64,000 nucleotides of DNA, taken from positions 1 through 64,000 of the forward strand of contig NZ_JACXXO010000009.1 in NCBI RefSeq assembly GCF_017980685.1. Reading direction: 5' to 3'. The DNA is from Pseudomonas iridis (lineage in GTDB: Bacteria > Pseudomonadota > Gammaproteobacteria > Pseudomonadales > Pseudomonadaceae). Position numbers and translations under genes: made by a program. Under the pieces are notes generated by a model that saw only the letters and a program-made list of their open reading frames with translations, was not told where the DNA came from and made no database searches. Below are positions 25,835-33,914 of this stretch, in pieces. The first letter of the stretch is position 1. Every line of letters begins with the position of its first letter.

Positions 25835-27172
25835 TTACGGCTTGCGCTTGCGCGGCCCAGTATTAAACACCGGCACCTTGCGCACAGGCTTGATCGAAGG
25901 CTCTGGCGCCTGCGTCTCGCCGCTGTCGACCCACTTGCCCAGATTGCGCTTGCCGCCACCGCCGGAAGTTTTCGGCTTTTTCGGTTTCTTCGGCTTTTTG
26001 ATCACCTGACCGCTGGCATCGGTATCCGGAACGCGGTGCTCGGGTTCGAAGTCCGGTTCGTTCTGCCGCTTCAACGTCTGACGCGTGAGCATCTCGATCG
26101 CCGACAGCATGTTCACTTCATCGGCACACACCAGCGAAATCGCTTCGCCCGTTGCACCGGCACGACCGGTACGGCCAATACGGTGGATGTAATCCTCGGC
26201 CACGATCGGCAGATCAAAGTTGACCACCAGCGGCAGGTCTTCGATGTCCAGACCACGGGCCGCGACATCGGTGGCTACCAGAATCTGCACTTCGCTGAGT
26301 TTGAAACGATCCAGCGCACGCTGACGGGTCGCTTGCGGTTTATCACCGTGGATGCCGTCCGCGTTGACGCCCAGGCCCTGGAGTTTTTCCACCAGCGCGT
26401 CCACGCCGTTACGGGTCTTGGCGAACACCAGCACCTGCTTCCACTTGTTCTTGCGCATCAAGTGCACGAACAGTTCGGCCTTGCGCTTCTTGTCCACCGT
26501 CACGATCCACTGCTTGACGGTGTTGGCGGCGACGTTGCGCGGGCTCACTTCGACGCTCAGTGGGTCGTTGAGCATCTGCCCGGCCAGCAGGCGAATATCG
26601 TCGGAGAAGGTCGCGGAGAACAGTAGCGTCTGGCGCTTTTTCGGCAGCATGCGGTAGATGTTCGCCAGTTCTTCGGAGAAGCCCAGGTCGAGCATACGAT
26701 CGGCTTCATCCAGCACCAGGGTTTGCAACTGATCGAGTTTCAGCGCGTTCTGGCGGAACAGGTCGATCAGGCGACCAGGCGTGGCGACCAGCACATCGAC
26801 GCCGCCGCGCAGCTTCATCATTTGCGGGTTGATGCTGACGCCGCCGTAAACCGCATAAGTGCGCAGCGGCAGGTTTTCGGCGTACTGGCGCACAGACTCA
26901 TGAACCTGCTCGGCCAGCTCGCGGGTCGGCACCAGAATCAGCGCACGCGCCGAGTTCGCGGTGACTTTTGGGCCTTCCATGGCCAGCAACTGCAACAGCG
27001 GCAAGGCAAAACCGGCCGTTTTGCCAGTGCCGGTCTGGGCCGCTGCCATCAGGTCGCGACCGGCCAGAACGGCCGGTATGGCTTGCGCCTGCACAGGCGT
27101 CGGGGTCTGGTAGCCGAGCTTCTCGAGGGAGCGCAGCAAAGGTTCGATCAGGCCAAGGGAGGCGAAAGTCAT
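25835..27172 (-). CDS. rhlE: DEAD-box ATP-dependent RNA helicase, RhlE type
   Basis: A 445-residue helicase. Visible motifs are the Q-motif region GYQTPTPVQAQAIPAV, Walker A AAQTGTGKTAGFALP, DEAD in VLDEADRMLDLGF, SAT in LLFSATFSDDI, and the HRIGRTGRAG box. After the helicase core (about 1-375) comes a basic, Lys-Pro-rich tail (KKPKKPKKPKTSGGGGKRN) expected to bind RNA. The size fits the shorter of the two RhlE proteins of pseudomonads. Start ATG 27172 (MTFASLGLIEPLLRSLE) is the family start; the ribosome site is weak. Confidence 0.93.
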   Translation of the reverse strand: MTFASLGLIEPLLRSLEKLGYQTPTPVQAQAIPAVLAGRDLMAAAQTGTGKTAGFALPLLQLLAMEGPKVTANSARALILVPTRELAEQVHESVRQYAENLPLRTYAVYGGVSINPQMMKLRGGVDVLVATPGRLIDLFRQNALKLDQLQTLVLDEADRMLDLGFSEELANIYRMLPKKRQTLLFSATFSDDIRLLAGQMLNDPLSVEVSPRNVAANTVKQWIVTVDKKRKAELFVHLMRKNKWKQVLVFAKTRNGVDALVEKLQGLGVNADGIHGDKPQATRQRALDRFKLSEVQILVATDVAARGLDIEDLPLVVNFDLPIVAEDYIHRIGRTGRAGATGEAISLVCADEVNMLSAIEMLTRQTLKRQNEPDFEPEHRVPDTDASGQVIKKPKKPKKPKTSGGGGKRNLGKWVDSGETQAPEPSIKPVRKVPVFNTGPRKRKP

Positions 27173-27237
27173 GGGAGTACCGTAGGAAAATTCAGCGCAA
27201 TTGTGCGACACGAGTGTGCAATGCCGCGCAGTTTACC

Positions 27238-28173
27238 CTAATTCGTACGCTGTTCCGCGGGAACGGCTGTCGGCGCTGCGACTGGCGGCGGTACTGGTCG
27301 GCGCCACTGCGGCAAGCCAATCAACACCACAGCGCTGATGATCACCAACATCGCCAGCGCCTCTTCGATACCAATCGTCTCGCCAACAAACACGATCCCC
27401 AGCAACACCGCCACCGCCGGGTTGACGTAGGCATAACTGGTCGCCGCGGCCGGGCGCACGTGCTTGAGCAGATACATGTAGGAATTGAAGGCGATGATCG
27501 AGCCGAAGAAAATCAGATACGCCAGCGCCAGCCAGCCTTCAATCGGCGGCAGCGCTTGCAGATGTTCGCCGCTCAGCGTGCTACCGATCAGCAGCACCAC
27601 ACCGCCGACCAGCATTTCCACGGCACTGGCCATCGCACCCTGTGGCAGCGGCAGATGCCGGCTCCACACCGAACCGAAAGCCCAGGCCGCCGCAGCAAAA
27701 ATCAGCAGCGCCGCACCCAGCGGACTCGATTGCAGGTTGGAGCCCATGTTGAGCATGGCGATGCCGACAATGCCCAAGCCCACCCCGGCCCACTCGAGAC
27801 GGGTATTGCGCGCGCCCCAGAAATAACCGAAGAGCAACGTGAACAGCGGCACCGTCGCCACCGCCAACGCAGCAACTCCCGAAGCCACCCCCGAGTGCTC
27901 GGCCACACTCACCGCACCGTTACCGAAGCTGAGCAGCAAAATCCCGATGATCCCCGCCGCTTTCCACTGCGCCCACGTCGGCGCCGGTGCCCCGCGCCAG
28001 CGCAGAAAGCCGTACATCAACGCGCCGGCAATCACAAAGCGCACACCACCCAGCATCAGCGGCGGCCAGTATTCGACGCCGATGCGGATCACCAGGTAGG
28101 TCGACCCCCAAATCACATACAACGCAAAAAAAGCGGCGATCAGCGGCAAGGAAAAACGGCGCAGGGCAGACAT
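27238..28173 (-). CDS. EamA-family transporter, YedA-like
   Basis: A 311-residue membrane protein with about ten helices. The N-terminal LYVIWGSTYLVIRIGVEYWP and the mid-segment FGSVWSRHLPLPQGAMASAV are typical of YedA-type drug/metabolite exporters. The second EamA half includes YVNPAVAVLLGIVFVGETIG. The end is hydrophilic and Pro-Ala-rich. The substrate is unknown. ATG 28173 is taken as the start; 19 codons upstream are not family-like. Confidence 0.86.
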   Translation of the reverse strand: MSALRRFSLPLIAAFFALYVIWGSTYLVIRIGVEYWPPLMLGGVRFVIAGALMYGFLRWRGAPAPTWAQWKAAGIIGILLLSFGNGAVSVAEHSGVASGVAALAVATVPLFTLLFGYFWGARNTRLEWAGVGLGIVGIAMLNMGSNLQSSPLGAALLIFAAAAWAFGSVWSRHLPLPQGAMASAVEMLVGGVVLLIGSTLSGEHLQALPPIEGWLALAYLIFFGSIIAFNSYMYLLKHVRPAAATSYAYVNPAVAVLLGIVFVGETIGIEEALAMLVIISAVVLIGLPQWRRPVPPPVAAPTAVPAEQRTN

Positions 28174-28266
28174 GAGCAACTCGACAGTCAGCATCAGGAG
28201 ACTGGATATTCTAGAAAGGCCAGCTGGCAAAAATAAGTTACAAAACCTGTTTATCGCGCCGGTACA

Positions 28267-28400
28267 CTTTTGAAAAAAGCGCAGAGATCGACCGCGATGT
28301 CGACAGTGGCGGTGTCGGGTTCCGCACCATGTCGATGGTGCGGTCGGGTGTCATCCAGAAGCGCGTGCCGCTCGGGCATATCGAAAGCAACGGCAAATAA
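28267..28400 (+). pseudogene. Possible 3' remnant of an unidentified gene
   Basis: An open stretch ending in TAA at 28398-28400 reads RSGVIQKRVPLGHIESNGK at its C-terminus with GC-rich third positions like real Pseudomonas genes, but has no credible start codon or ribosome site. No family was recognised. It may be the tail of a lost gene. The rest of 28174-28417 shows nothing else. Confidence 0.25.
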
Positions 28401-28417
28401 AAAGAATCACCAAAACT

Positions 28418-28515
28418 CCCTGTAGGAGCTGCCGCAGGCTGCGATCTTTTGATCTTGCTTTTAAAAACAAGATCAAAAGATCGCAGCCTCGTTTCACTCG
28501 ACAGCTCCTACAGGG
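28418..28515. repeat. REPIN (CTGTAGGAGCTGCC family)
   Basis: CCCTGTAGGAGCTGCCGCAG at one end and CAGCTCCTACAGGG at the other, with inner arms GCTGCGATCTTTTGATC / GATCAAAAGATCGCAGC. The right arm carries an extra insertion (CTCGTTTCACTCGA), so the outer stem is imperfect. Confidence 0.85.
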
Positions 28516-28535
28516 GAGCTACTGCGATTTGGGGA

Positions 28536-29141
28536 TCAGCGATAGCGCTGCAGGTGCTCGCTGACTTTGGCGGCAGGGACTTTCTGCAGTTTGCACAGCA
28601 GGTCATGGGATAACTCGCGCACGCCATGCTTGCTGCGCAATTCATCCGCCAGATGCGCCATCAGGTTTGCGGCCATCTCCGCATCCGCCATCGCCCTGTG
28701 CGCCTGGCCAGTGTGTGGCAGGCGGGCGAACGTGGTGAGGGTGCCGAGTTTGTGATTCGGCGCGGCCGGCATCAGTCGGCGGGCGAGTAACAGCGAACAG
28801 GCGAAGTTTTGCAGGCGTGTGCGCTTGATCCGCCCCAGTTCGAAGTCCCAAAACTTCTGGTCGAACGAAGCGTTGTGCGCGACCAGTGGCGTGCAGCCGA
28901 CAAACTCGTTGACCTCGTTCATCACTTTTTCCGCCGGCGGCGCGGTGCGTAGCATGGCGTTGCTGATGCCGGTCAGTTGTTCGATGAACGCGGGGACGCG
29001 TACCCCCGTGTTCATCAGGCTCTGGTAACGCTCGACGATGCGGCCGTTTTCCAGCATGACCACGGCGATTTCCGTGGCGCGACAGCTGCTGTTTGGCGAG
29101 AGGCCAGTGGTTTCAAAGTCGATGACTGCAATGCGTTCCAA
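28536..29141 (-). CDS. DnaQ-like DEDDh 3'-5' exonuclease
   Basis: A roughly 201-residue exonuclease of the DNA polymerase III epsilon type. Motifs ExoI (AVIDFETTG), ExoII (LVAHNASFDQKFW) and ExoIII (QAHRAMADAEMAANL, with the DEDDh His) are all present. It is a stand-alone nuclease domain, not the replicative epsilon (which is near rnhA in pseudomonads). The start is uncertain: no ATG fits. A TTG at 29141 (LERIAVIDFETTG) has GGAG upstream, and the open frame extends seven codons further to a TTG at 29162. Confidence 0.85.
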   Translation of the reverse strand: MERIAVIDFETTGLSPNSSCRATEIAVVMLENGRIVERYQSLMNTGVRVPAFIEQLTGISNAMLRTAPPAEKVMNEVNEFVGCTPLVAHNASFDQKFWDFELGRIKRTRLQNFACSLLLARRLMPAAPNHKLGTLTTFARLPHTGQAHRAMADAEMAANLMAHLADELRSKHGVRELSHDLLCKLQKVPAAKVSEHLQRYR

Positions 29142-29182
29142 ACCGGGTTCAACTCCGTACAAATCAATTCTTCAGTAACCGC

Positions 29183-29662
29183 TCAATTCTTCAGTAGCAG
29201 TGCGCCTTCGATCGGCACATAACGGCTGGCGGCGCGGATCAGCGAGTTGGCGGTGAGGCCGGGCACACCGTAGGCGACCGCTTGCACCCCGTGTTTGCTG
29301 ATGATGCGTTCCAGCAGCATGTCGAAATCGCCATCACCGGACGCCAGGACAACTTCGTCGACGTGGTCGGCGGCGTCCATGATGTCGAGGGTGATGCCCA
29401 CGTCCCAGTCGCCCTTGGCCGAGCCGTCGCTGCGCTGGATGTACGGCTTGAGCTTCACGATGAAGCCGAGGTTGCGCAGGATCTGCTGGAACTGCTGCTG
29501 CTTGCTGTCGCCACGGTCGATCGCATAGGCGTAGGCCTCGACGATCTGCCCGTCCTTGCTGATGTCTGCCCACAGCGCCGCGTAGTTGAAGTGGCAACCA
29601 TAGGCCTGACGCACGGTGTAGTAGAGGTTCTGCACGTCGGCGAACACTGCGATTTTTTTCAC
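29183..29662 (-). CDS. NYN-domain (LabA/DUF88-like) putative RNase
   Basis: A 159-residue PIN-like NYN-domain protein. Conserved acidic positions are seen in AVFADVQNLYYTV, KGDWDVGITLDIMDAA and LASGDGDFDMLL, the metal-binding pattern of this nuclease fold. LabA-like proteins are predicted RNases; the target is unknown. It is 41 bp upstream of the exonuclease gene on the same strand, suggesting a nuclease pair. Its last codons are duplicated just downstream of its stop. Confidence 0.87.
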   Translation of the reverse strand: MKKIAVFADVQNLYYTVRQAYGCHFNYAALWADISKDGQIVEAYAYAIDRGDSKQQQFQQILRNLGFIVKLKPYIQRSDGSAKGDWDVGITLDIMDAADHVDEVVLASGDGDFDMLLERIISKHGVQAVAYGVPGLTANSLIRAASRYVPIEGALLLKN

Positions 29663-29764
29663 CGGAGTTCCTGTGAGCGCGCAAGCGCACGAAGCGGGAT
29701 CAGGCGCCAGGCCCGAAAATGGCGCTCAGTATGCCAGCCCGAAGGAAGGTGACGCGAATAATCG

Positions 29765-29790
29765 GTCCGGAGCCCTCAGGGGCTCCGGAC
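29765..29790. terminator. GC-rich hairpin after the DUF2076 gene
   Basis: GTCCGGAGCC / GGCTCCGGAC, a 10-bp stem with a 6-base loop, 10 bp beyond the stop of the minus-strand DUF2076 gene. No T-run follows on that strand, so it may be a weak or Rho-assisted terminator. Confidence 0.55.
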
Positions 29791-29800
29791 GAATGGTGAG

Positions 29801-30544
29801 TCAGACGAAGGAATCGTCGTCATCGAAGAACGAGGAGTTGTCATCGCTGTAATCGGTATCGGCAACCCCACCTTGGTCGTTTCCGGCCATGCGCTGGTCA
29901 TCGCCCCAACCGCTGTTGCTCTGATCTGCAACCTGCGCCGGCTCTTCCTTGATCACTTCAACAATTTCTTCCGGCTGCTGATTGTGATGAAACAGGCTGC
30001 TGATGCCTTGCGCCAACATCACACCACCGGCCACGCCAGCGGCGGTTTTCAATGCGCCACCGAGAAAGCTGTTGCCTGCCGCCGGAGCCGCTTGTTGCGC
30101 GTAGTTAGGCGACTGTGCGCCAAAGCTCTGCTGCGGCGTGGGCGCATTGAAGTTTTGCTGCGGTGCCGGCTCACGCCAGCCGCCAGTGGATGCCGGGGTG
30201 CTCTGGGCCGGTGCCGGACGCGAAGTGCCGCCGCCAAAGATGCTCGACAGAAAACCACCGCCACCACTCGGCGTCGGCGCCGCACCTTGGGCCTTGGCCG
30301 ATTGCAGTTCGGCCTGCAACTGCTGGACTTGCCGGGTCAGTTGCTTGTTCTGTTCGTCGAGGCTCTTGAGCGCTGCCTCTTGCACCAGAATCGCCTGGGT
30401 CATGAAATAACCTGCCGCCGGTTGGCGTGTCAGGTGTTCCTTGATCCGCGCCTCAGCCTGGGCATCGCGCGGGGCTGCCTCCGTTTCGGCCTGTTGCAGC
30501 CGGGAAAACAATCCATCGATCAGGGTTTGCTCTTCGCTGTTCAT
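29801..30544 (-). CDS. DUF2076 family protein
   Basis: A 247-residue protein of the DUF2076 family. The N-terminus MNSEEQTLIDGLFSRLQQAE is the family signature. A coiled-coil stretch (about 65-90, LKSLDEQNKQLTRQVQQLQA) is followed by a Pro/Gly/Ala/Gln-rich linker, a hydrophobic GNSFLGGALKTAAGVAGGVM segment and a very acidic tail rich in Asp (DDNSSFFDDDDSFV). These proteins are sometimes called periplasmic ligand-binding sensors, but no signal peptide is seen here and I do not adopt that. ATG 30544 is the family start. Confidence 0.85.
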   Translation of the reverse strand: MNSEEQTLIDGLFSRLQQAETEAAPRDAQAEARIKEHLTRQPAAGYFMTQAILVQEAALKSLDEQNKQLTRQVQQLQAELQSAKAQGAAPTPSGGGGFLSSIFGGGTSRPAPAQSTPASTGGWREPAPQQNFNAPTPQQSFGAQSPNYAQQAAPAAGNSFLGGALKTAAGVAGGVMLAQGISSLFHHNQQPEEIVEVIKEEPAQVADQSNSGWGDDQRMAGNDQGGVADTDYSDDNSSFFDDDDSFV

Positions 30545-30723
30545 GGCGACCTCGTAGATTGCCGGGGGAAAACATTGCCCTCGTCCACACTGGACGGGGT
30601 GCTCACCTGTAATGGCGACGGTGACAGGATGTTTCAACGACCTTTACCGAATGTTTACGTTTGTGCCGCGCCGCACATCATCGGTTAAAGTGAGCCACTG
30701 TTTTCGACCTGCGATACCGACTG

Positions 30724-31398
30724 ATGAATGCCTTCGAAGTGCTGCGCGACTCTCTGTTTTTTTTCAAACGCCATTTGGTCAGCATCGTGCAGCTGTGCCT
30801 GCCGCTGGTAATCGTCGAAGCCTTTTTGCAACAGGTGGTCGATCGCACCACCGGGCCGGAAAGCTTTGCGGCGAGCAGCATCATCGTCGGCCTGGTGATT
30901 TATCCGTTGTATACCGCCGCGCTGATTCTGTTTCTCGATGCCCGCAGTCGTGGCGAGTCGCCGCGCAACCGCGACCTGCTGGCGATGGCTGCCACCCTGT
31001 GGCCGCGCTTCGCCTTGCTGACGGCGCTGAACACGTTGCTGATCCTGCTGGGCATTTCGCTGTATTTCCTGCCGGGTCTGATCCTCATGGTGATGCTGGC
31101 GTTCGGCGAATACCTGCTGGTCCTGCGCGGCCTCAATCCATTGCACGCCATGAAAGAAAGCCTGCGCCTGAGCCGTGGGCATTTCTGGCGAATTCTGCTG
31201 TGCATTCTCTGCGTGATGACACCGCTGTGGTTGCTCAAAGGGGCGAGCCTGGCGGTTTATCCAGAGCCGCAAAACCCGGTGATTGCCGTACTGATCGACA
31301 GTGCCCACAGCTTCCTGCAACTGTTCACCAGCGTGGTGCTGTTTCGCCTGTTCATGCTGATCAGCGAACTGCCTGACAAACGTAGTGGCGCGGTCTGA
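30724..31398 (+). CDS. YciC-like (UPF0259-type) inner-membrane protein
   Basis: A 224-residue integral membrane protein with about five to six hydrophobic helices. The N-terminus MNAFEVLRDSLFFFKRHLV and the block VLRGLNPLHAMKESLRLSRG fit the YciC family. The function is unknown. ATG 30724 is used. The next gene starts 75 bp downstream on the same strand. Confidence 0.75.
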   Translation: MNAFEVLRDSLFFFKRHLVSIVQLCLPLVIVEAFLQQVVDRTTGPESFAASSIIVGLVIYPLYTAALILFLDARSRGESPRNRDLLAMAATLWPRFALLTALNTLLILLGISLYFLPGLILMVMLAFGEYLLVLRGLNPLHAMKESLRLSRGHFWRILLCILCVMTPLWLLKGASLAVYPEPQNPVIAVLIDSAHSFLQLFTSVVLFRLFMLISELPDKRSGAV

Positions 31399-31473
31399 TC
31401 GCTTTGGCCTTGGGCGACGGGCGCGCACTCGGGTATGCTCGGGGCCACTTTCTGTAACGCTATAAGCCGAGCC

Positions 31474-32553
31474 ATGACCCGTCTGCTGCGCTACACCCTG
31501 TTGCTTGTTGTGCTCGCCATCACTCTGATCGGCGTGCTGTTGTTCAGCCTGACCTGGCGCCCCGACACCCGGGAAACCCTGCCGGTCAGCTGCACCGGCA
31601 CCCCGCCCGCGCTGGTGCCCTGGCAAGCGCTGAAAGTCATGACCTGGAACGTGCAGTACCTGGCCGGCAAGCGTTACGTGTTCTGGAATGATCTGGCCCA
31701 GGGCAACGACGAAGCGCCGACCCTGGAAGACATGGCCTTCAGTCTCGATGAAGTGGCGCGGGTGATCCGCGACGAGCAACCCGATGTGGTGCTGTTGCAG
31801 GAACTGGATGACGGCGCCAAGGCCAGCGACTATCAGGATCAGCTCAAGCTGTTGCAGGAGCGGGTCGCCGATCTGTATCCGTGCAGCGTCAGCGCGTTTG
31901 ACTGGAAAGCCGACTTCGTTCCCGAACCGCACATCTTCGGCAGCGTCGGACGACAACTGGCGACACTGAGCCGCTACCGCATCGAACACGCCGAACGCCT
32001 GCAATTACCGGTGGCTTCGAGCAATTTCATCAGCCGCCAGTTCCAGCCCAAAAACGCCCTGCTCGAGACCCGTCTGCCGCTCAGCGATGGCGGCCAACTG
32101 ACCGTATTCAATACGCATCTGGAACGCGCCAGCCAGCCGAATGACACCTTGCAGGCGCAGGTGACGGCCGTTGCCAAGGTACTCGACAAGTATGAAAGCC
32201 AGGGTTTGCTGTGGCTGGTCGGCGGCGACTTCAACCTGCTGCCGCTCGGCCAATATCGCCGTTTGCCCGCAGAGCAGCGCACGCCCTACGCCGCCGACAG
32301 CGAGTTACATCTGCTGTGGGACAAATACCCGATGATCCCGAACAACAATGAAGCCAGCGGCATCAATCGCGCCCAGTGGCTGACGCACTACCCCAACGAT
32401 CCCGGCCTCAACGGCCCGGATCGCACGGTCGACTATCTGTTCTACAGCCCGAAGATCAAACGGGTTGAAGCGATGGTGCGCCAGGACGATACCCTGCGCA
32501 TTTCCGATCACTTGCCAGTGATCGCCCGCTTTCTGCTCCCGGCCACCCCATAG
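31474..32553 (+). CDS. Endonuclease/exonuclease/phosphatase-family protein, membrane-anchored
   Basis: A 359-residue protein. An N-terminal hydrophobic helix (about 6-26, YTLLLVVLAITLIGVLLFSL) probably anchors it in the inner membrane with the enzyme domain in the periplasm. Catalytic-fold motifs are MTWNVQYLAG (Asn), VLLQELDD (Glu metal ligand), VGGDFNLLPLG (Asp/Asn) and a terminal ISDHLPVIARF (Asp-His). Substrates in this superfamily range from DNA to phosphoinositides and sphingomyelin; none can be named. ATG 31474 is chosen over 31435 because the signal-anchor starts there. Confidence 0.88.
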   Translation: MTRLLRYTLLLVVLAITLIGVLLFSLTWRPDTRETLPVSCTGTPPALVPWQALKVMTWNVQYLAGKRYVFWNDLAQGNDEAPTLEDMAFSLDEVARVIRDEQPDVVLLQELDDGAKASDYQDQLKLLQERVADLYPCSVSAFDWKADFVPEPHIFGSVGRQLATLSRYRIEHAERLQLPVASSNFISRQFQPKNALLETRLPLSDGGQLTVFNTHLERASQPNDTLQAQVTAVAKVLDKYESQGLLWLVGGDFNLLPLGQYRRLPAEQRTPYAADSELHLLWDKYPMIPNNNEASGINRAQWLTHYPNDPGLNGPDRTVDYLFYSPKIKRVEAMVRQDDTLRISDHLPVIARFLLPATP

Positions 32554-32576
32554 CAACGGCACCACGATCTGAAAAA

Positions 32577-32972
32577 CTGCACAATTTCATTTACGACGAT
32601 TATGTTGCCGACAGTGCGCCCGGTGATTACTCGGCATTTGTGGTGATGGCCGGCGAGGACGGGGTGCCGGCACTTGAAGGTCTGGCGAATGAGTTCGATC
32701 GACTCGGCATTACCGATTACAGGTTTCTGGTGCAGTGCAAACCGATCCCGGGGGCTCATCCGGGCATTACGTTCTTCGAGCAGAGAATGTCGCTGGAGCC
32801 GGGTCAGGCCGGTTTGAGCTTTCGCTTTTTTGAAGCCATGACCTCGCGAAAAAAGGTCATCACGACCAACAAGAGTGTTGTCGATTATGACTTCTACAAT
32901 CCGGCAAACATTCTGGTCATCGATGAAAAATACACGCTGCAAGGTTGGGTGAAGACCGTTTTCTCGCAGTAA
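32577..32972 (+). pseudogene. 3' fragment of a glycosyltransferase-like gene
   Basis: An open frame of about 131 codons without a start or ribosome site, beginning within 30 bp of the preceding stop. It reads GDYSAFVVMAGEDGVPALEG early and LSFRFFEAMTSRKKVITTNK later. The latter resembles the C-terminal donor-site region of sugar transferases in polysaccharide and LPS loci. The N-terminal part is missing. I take it as a relic of a gene once located between the phosphatase-like gene and hrpB. Confidence 0.6.
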
Positions 32973-32993
32973 TGAATTGTTGGCCAACTCACA

Positions 32994-33030
32994 TCCTGTA
33001 GGAGCTGCCGCAGGCTGCGATCGTTTGATC
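32994..33030. repeat. Single REP unit
   Basis: TCCTGTAGGAGCTGCCGCAG then GCTGCGATCGTTTGATC, a half element without an inverted partner. It ends 2 bp before the stop codon of the displaced hrpB tail, so it is probably the original downstream neighbour of intact hrpB. Confidence 0.8.
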
Positions 33031-33031
33031 T

Positions 33032-33100
33032 TCAGGTGCCACGAGGTTTAGCCCGGGCAGTGGCCTCGGCCACCAACGGATCATCCGGCCAATAATGCGC
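33032..33100 (-). pseudogene. hrpB: Displaced native 3' end of hrpB
   Basis: On the minus strand this encodes HYWPDDPLVAEATARAKPRG, Thr and a stop. This is the usual C-terminal end of Pseudomonas HrpB as I know the family, following a GRYPK motif. The main hrpB gene 17 kb to the right ends GRYPKLFHKLDPWVESLNKK plus eight residues. Joining GRYPK from the right to HYWPDD from the left restores a normal tail in frame (AAG CAT TAT). The fragment therefore marks the left boundary of the inserted island. Confidence 0.88.
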
Positions 33101-33123
33101 TGTAGCAGCTTGCAGTTCCTAAG

Positions 33124-33300
33124 ATTGACACCCACATACCGCCCGTAACACTTGATCTTCCGATAATTTCATCGTTCAACGATTGACAGTCAATCTTGCT
33201 AACTCGGATTGACAGAAATCAAGGTCGTATAGGACAGGATTGACAGTTATCGGACCTATGATTGACTTTCCGGTGCAGCGAAAAACCGTTAAGTTTGACA
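33124..33300 (+). repeat. Left-arm ATTGACA repeats of the island
   Basis: ATTGACA occurs at 33124-33130, 33182-33188, 33208-33214 and 33239-33245, with variants ATTGACT at 33261-33267 and TTTGACA at 33294-33300. GATTGACAGTCAATC at 33181-33195 is a perfect palindrome. The motif is oriented inward and clusters within 200 bp of the left junction. The right end has inverted copies. These are candidate arm-type binding sites for the Gin proteins. Confidence 0.65.
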
Positions 33301-33542
33301 AGCACCAGGAGCAATCATGGCGTGAGACCACCTACTTAGGCTTAGCACCTGATGACACCAGCGCACAGACAAAGCTCTCTGTCATGTGCGCAGCCGCGTT
33401 AACAAATTTTGGCTTAGCTCTTACCTTCCTCAACTGATGATCTCGACACGTATTTGCACGGCCTTAATCGCACGGATACCTCGCATTGATCCGAAGGCAG
33501 CGGCCTAGTCGATCCAACGAGTCGTAACGGTCTCGATTCGTC
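33301..33542. other. Non-coding stretch in island left arm
   Basis: I see no supported gene. A 65-codon open frame (33240-33437) overlaps the repeat arm, lacks a ribosome site and has no recognisable family. The sequence is of intermediate GC and may hold the 3' untranslated region of the zinc-ribbon gene. Confidence 0.35.
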
Positions 33543-33914
33543 TCACGGAGCGGTTTCCTTGCGTGCTTGCTTTTCAGCTCTTTCAGCCTTCCGAGCGTCT
33601 AGGATTGCTTGCTTTTCAGCTCTTTCGGCTTCTTCGCCTTCTGCGATGATGTTTCTGTACATCTCTGCGCAGGAATTTGGATCAGATCGGCCCTTTTTAA
33701 CCATTTGCTCGCATAGATCGCGCGCTTCACGGGCAGTGTTCCGGTATTCAGGGATAGTTGATCCGTAAATCAACATGCCAATGAAAAGTGCGACGGGGAT
33801 TCCAATGACCCAAGGCCATATTGCAGGTTTCCTTGGTTTCGGCACCGAAGCGCCACACTTAGGACAGGCAAAAGCAGTTGTGCTGATTTCGTAATGACAC
33901 TCTCTGCATCCCAC
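33543..33914 (-). CDS. Zinc-ribbon membrane protein, 5' end cut by IS5
   Basis: The 123 visible residues comprise a zinc ribbon (CRECHYEISTTAFACPKCG, four Cys), a proline-rich linker, one transmembrane helix (about 33-51, WPWVIGIPVALFIGMLIYG) and a charged Glu/Ala/Lys helix ending with a repeated AERAEKQA unit encoded by near-identical DNA repeats. The first codon in the open frame is a GTG that touches the IS terminus at 33915. Family members usually start a few residues earlier (Met-Ala-Leu-...). The original start and promoter appear to have been lost to the insertion, so it may be silent or driven from the IS. Confidence 0.65.
   Translation of the reverse strand: MGCRECHYEISTTAFACPKCGASVPKPRKPAIWPWVIGIPVALFIGMLIYGSTIPEYRNTAREARDLCEQMVKKGRSDPNSCAEMYRNIIAEGEEAERAEKQAILDARKAERAEKQARKETAP

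Noticed and set aside
33124..33300. Repeats considered as a CRISPR array or Tn7-like transposon end
   Set aside because: Units are only about 7 bp with uneven spacing, and no cas or tnsABCD genes are present. The split hrpB and gin operon give a better explanation.
33240..33437. 65-codon plus-strand ORF at the island left end
   Set aside because: It overlaps the ATTGACA repeat arm, has no ribosome site and no family features; the repeats explain the sequence better.
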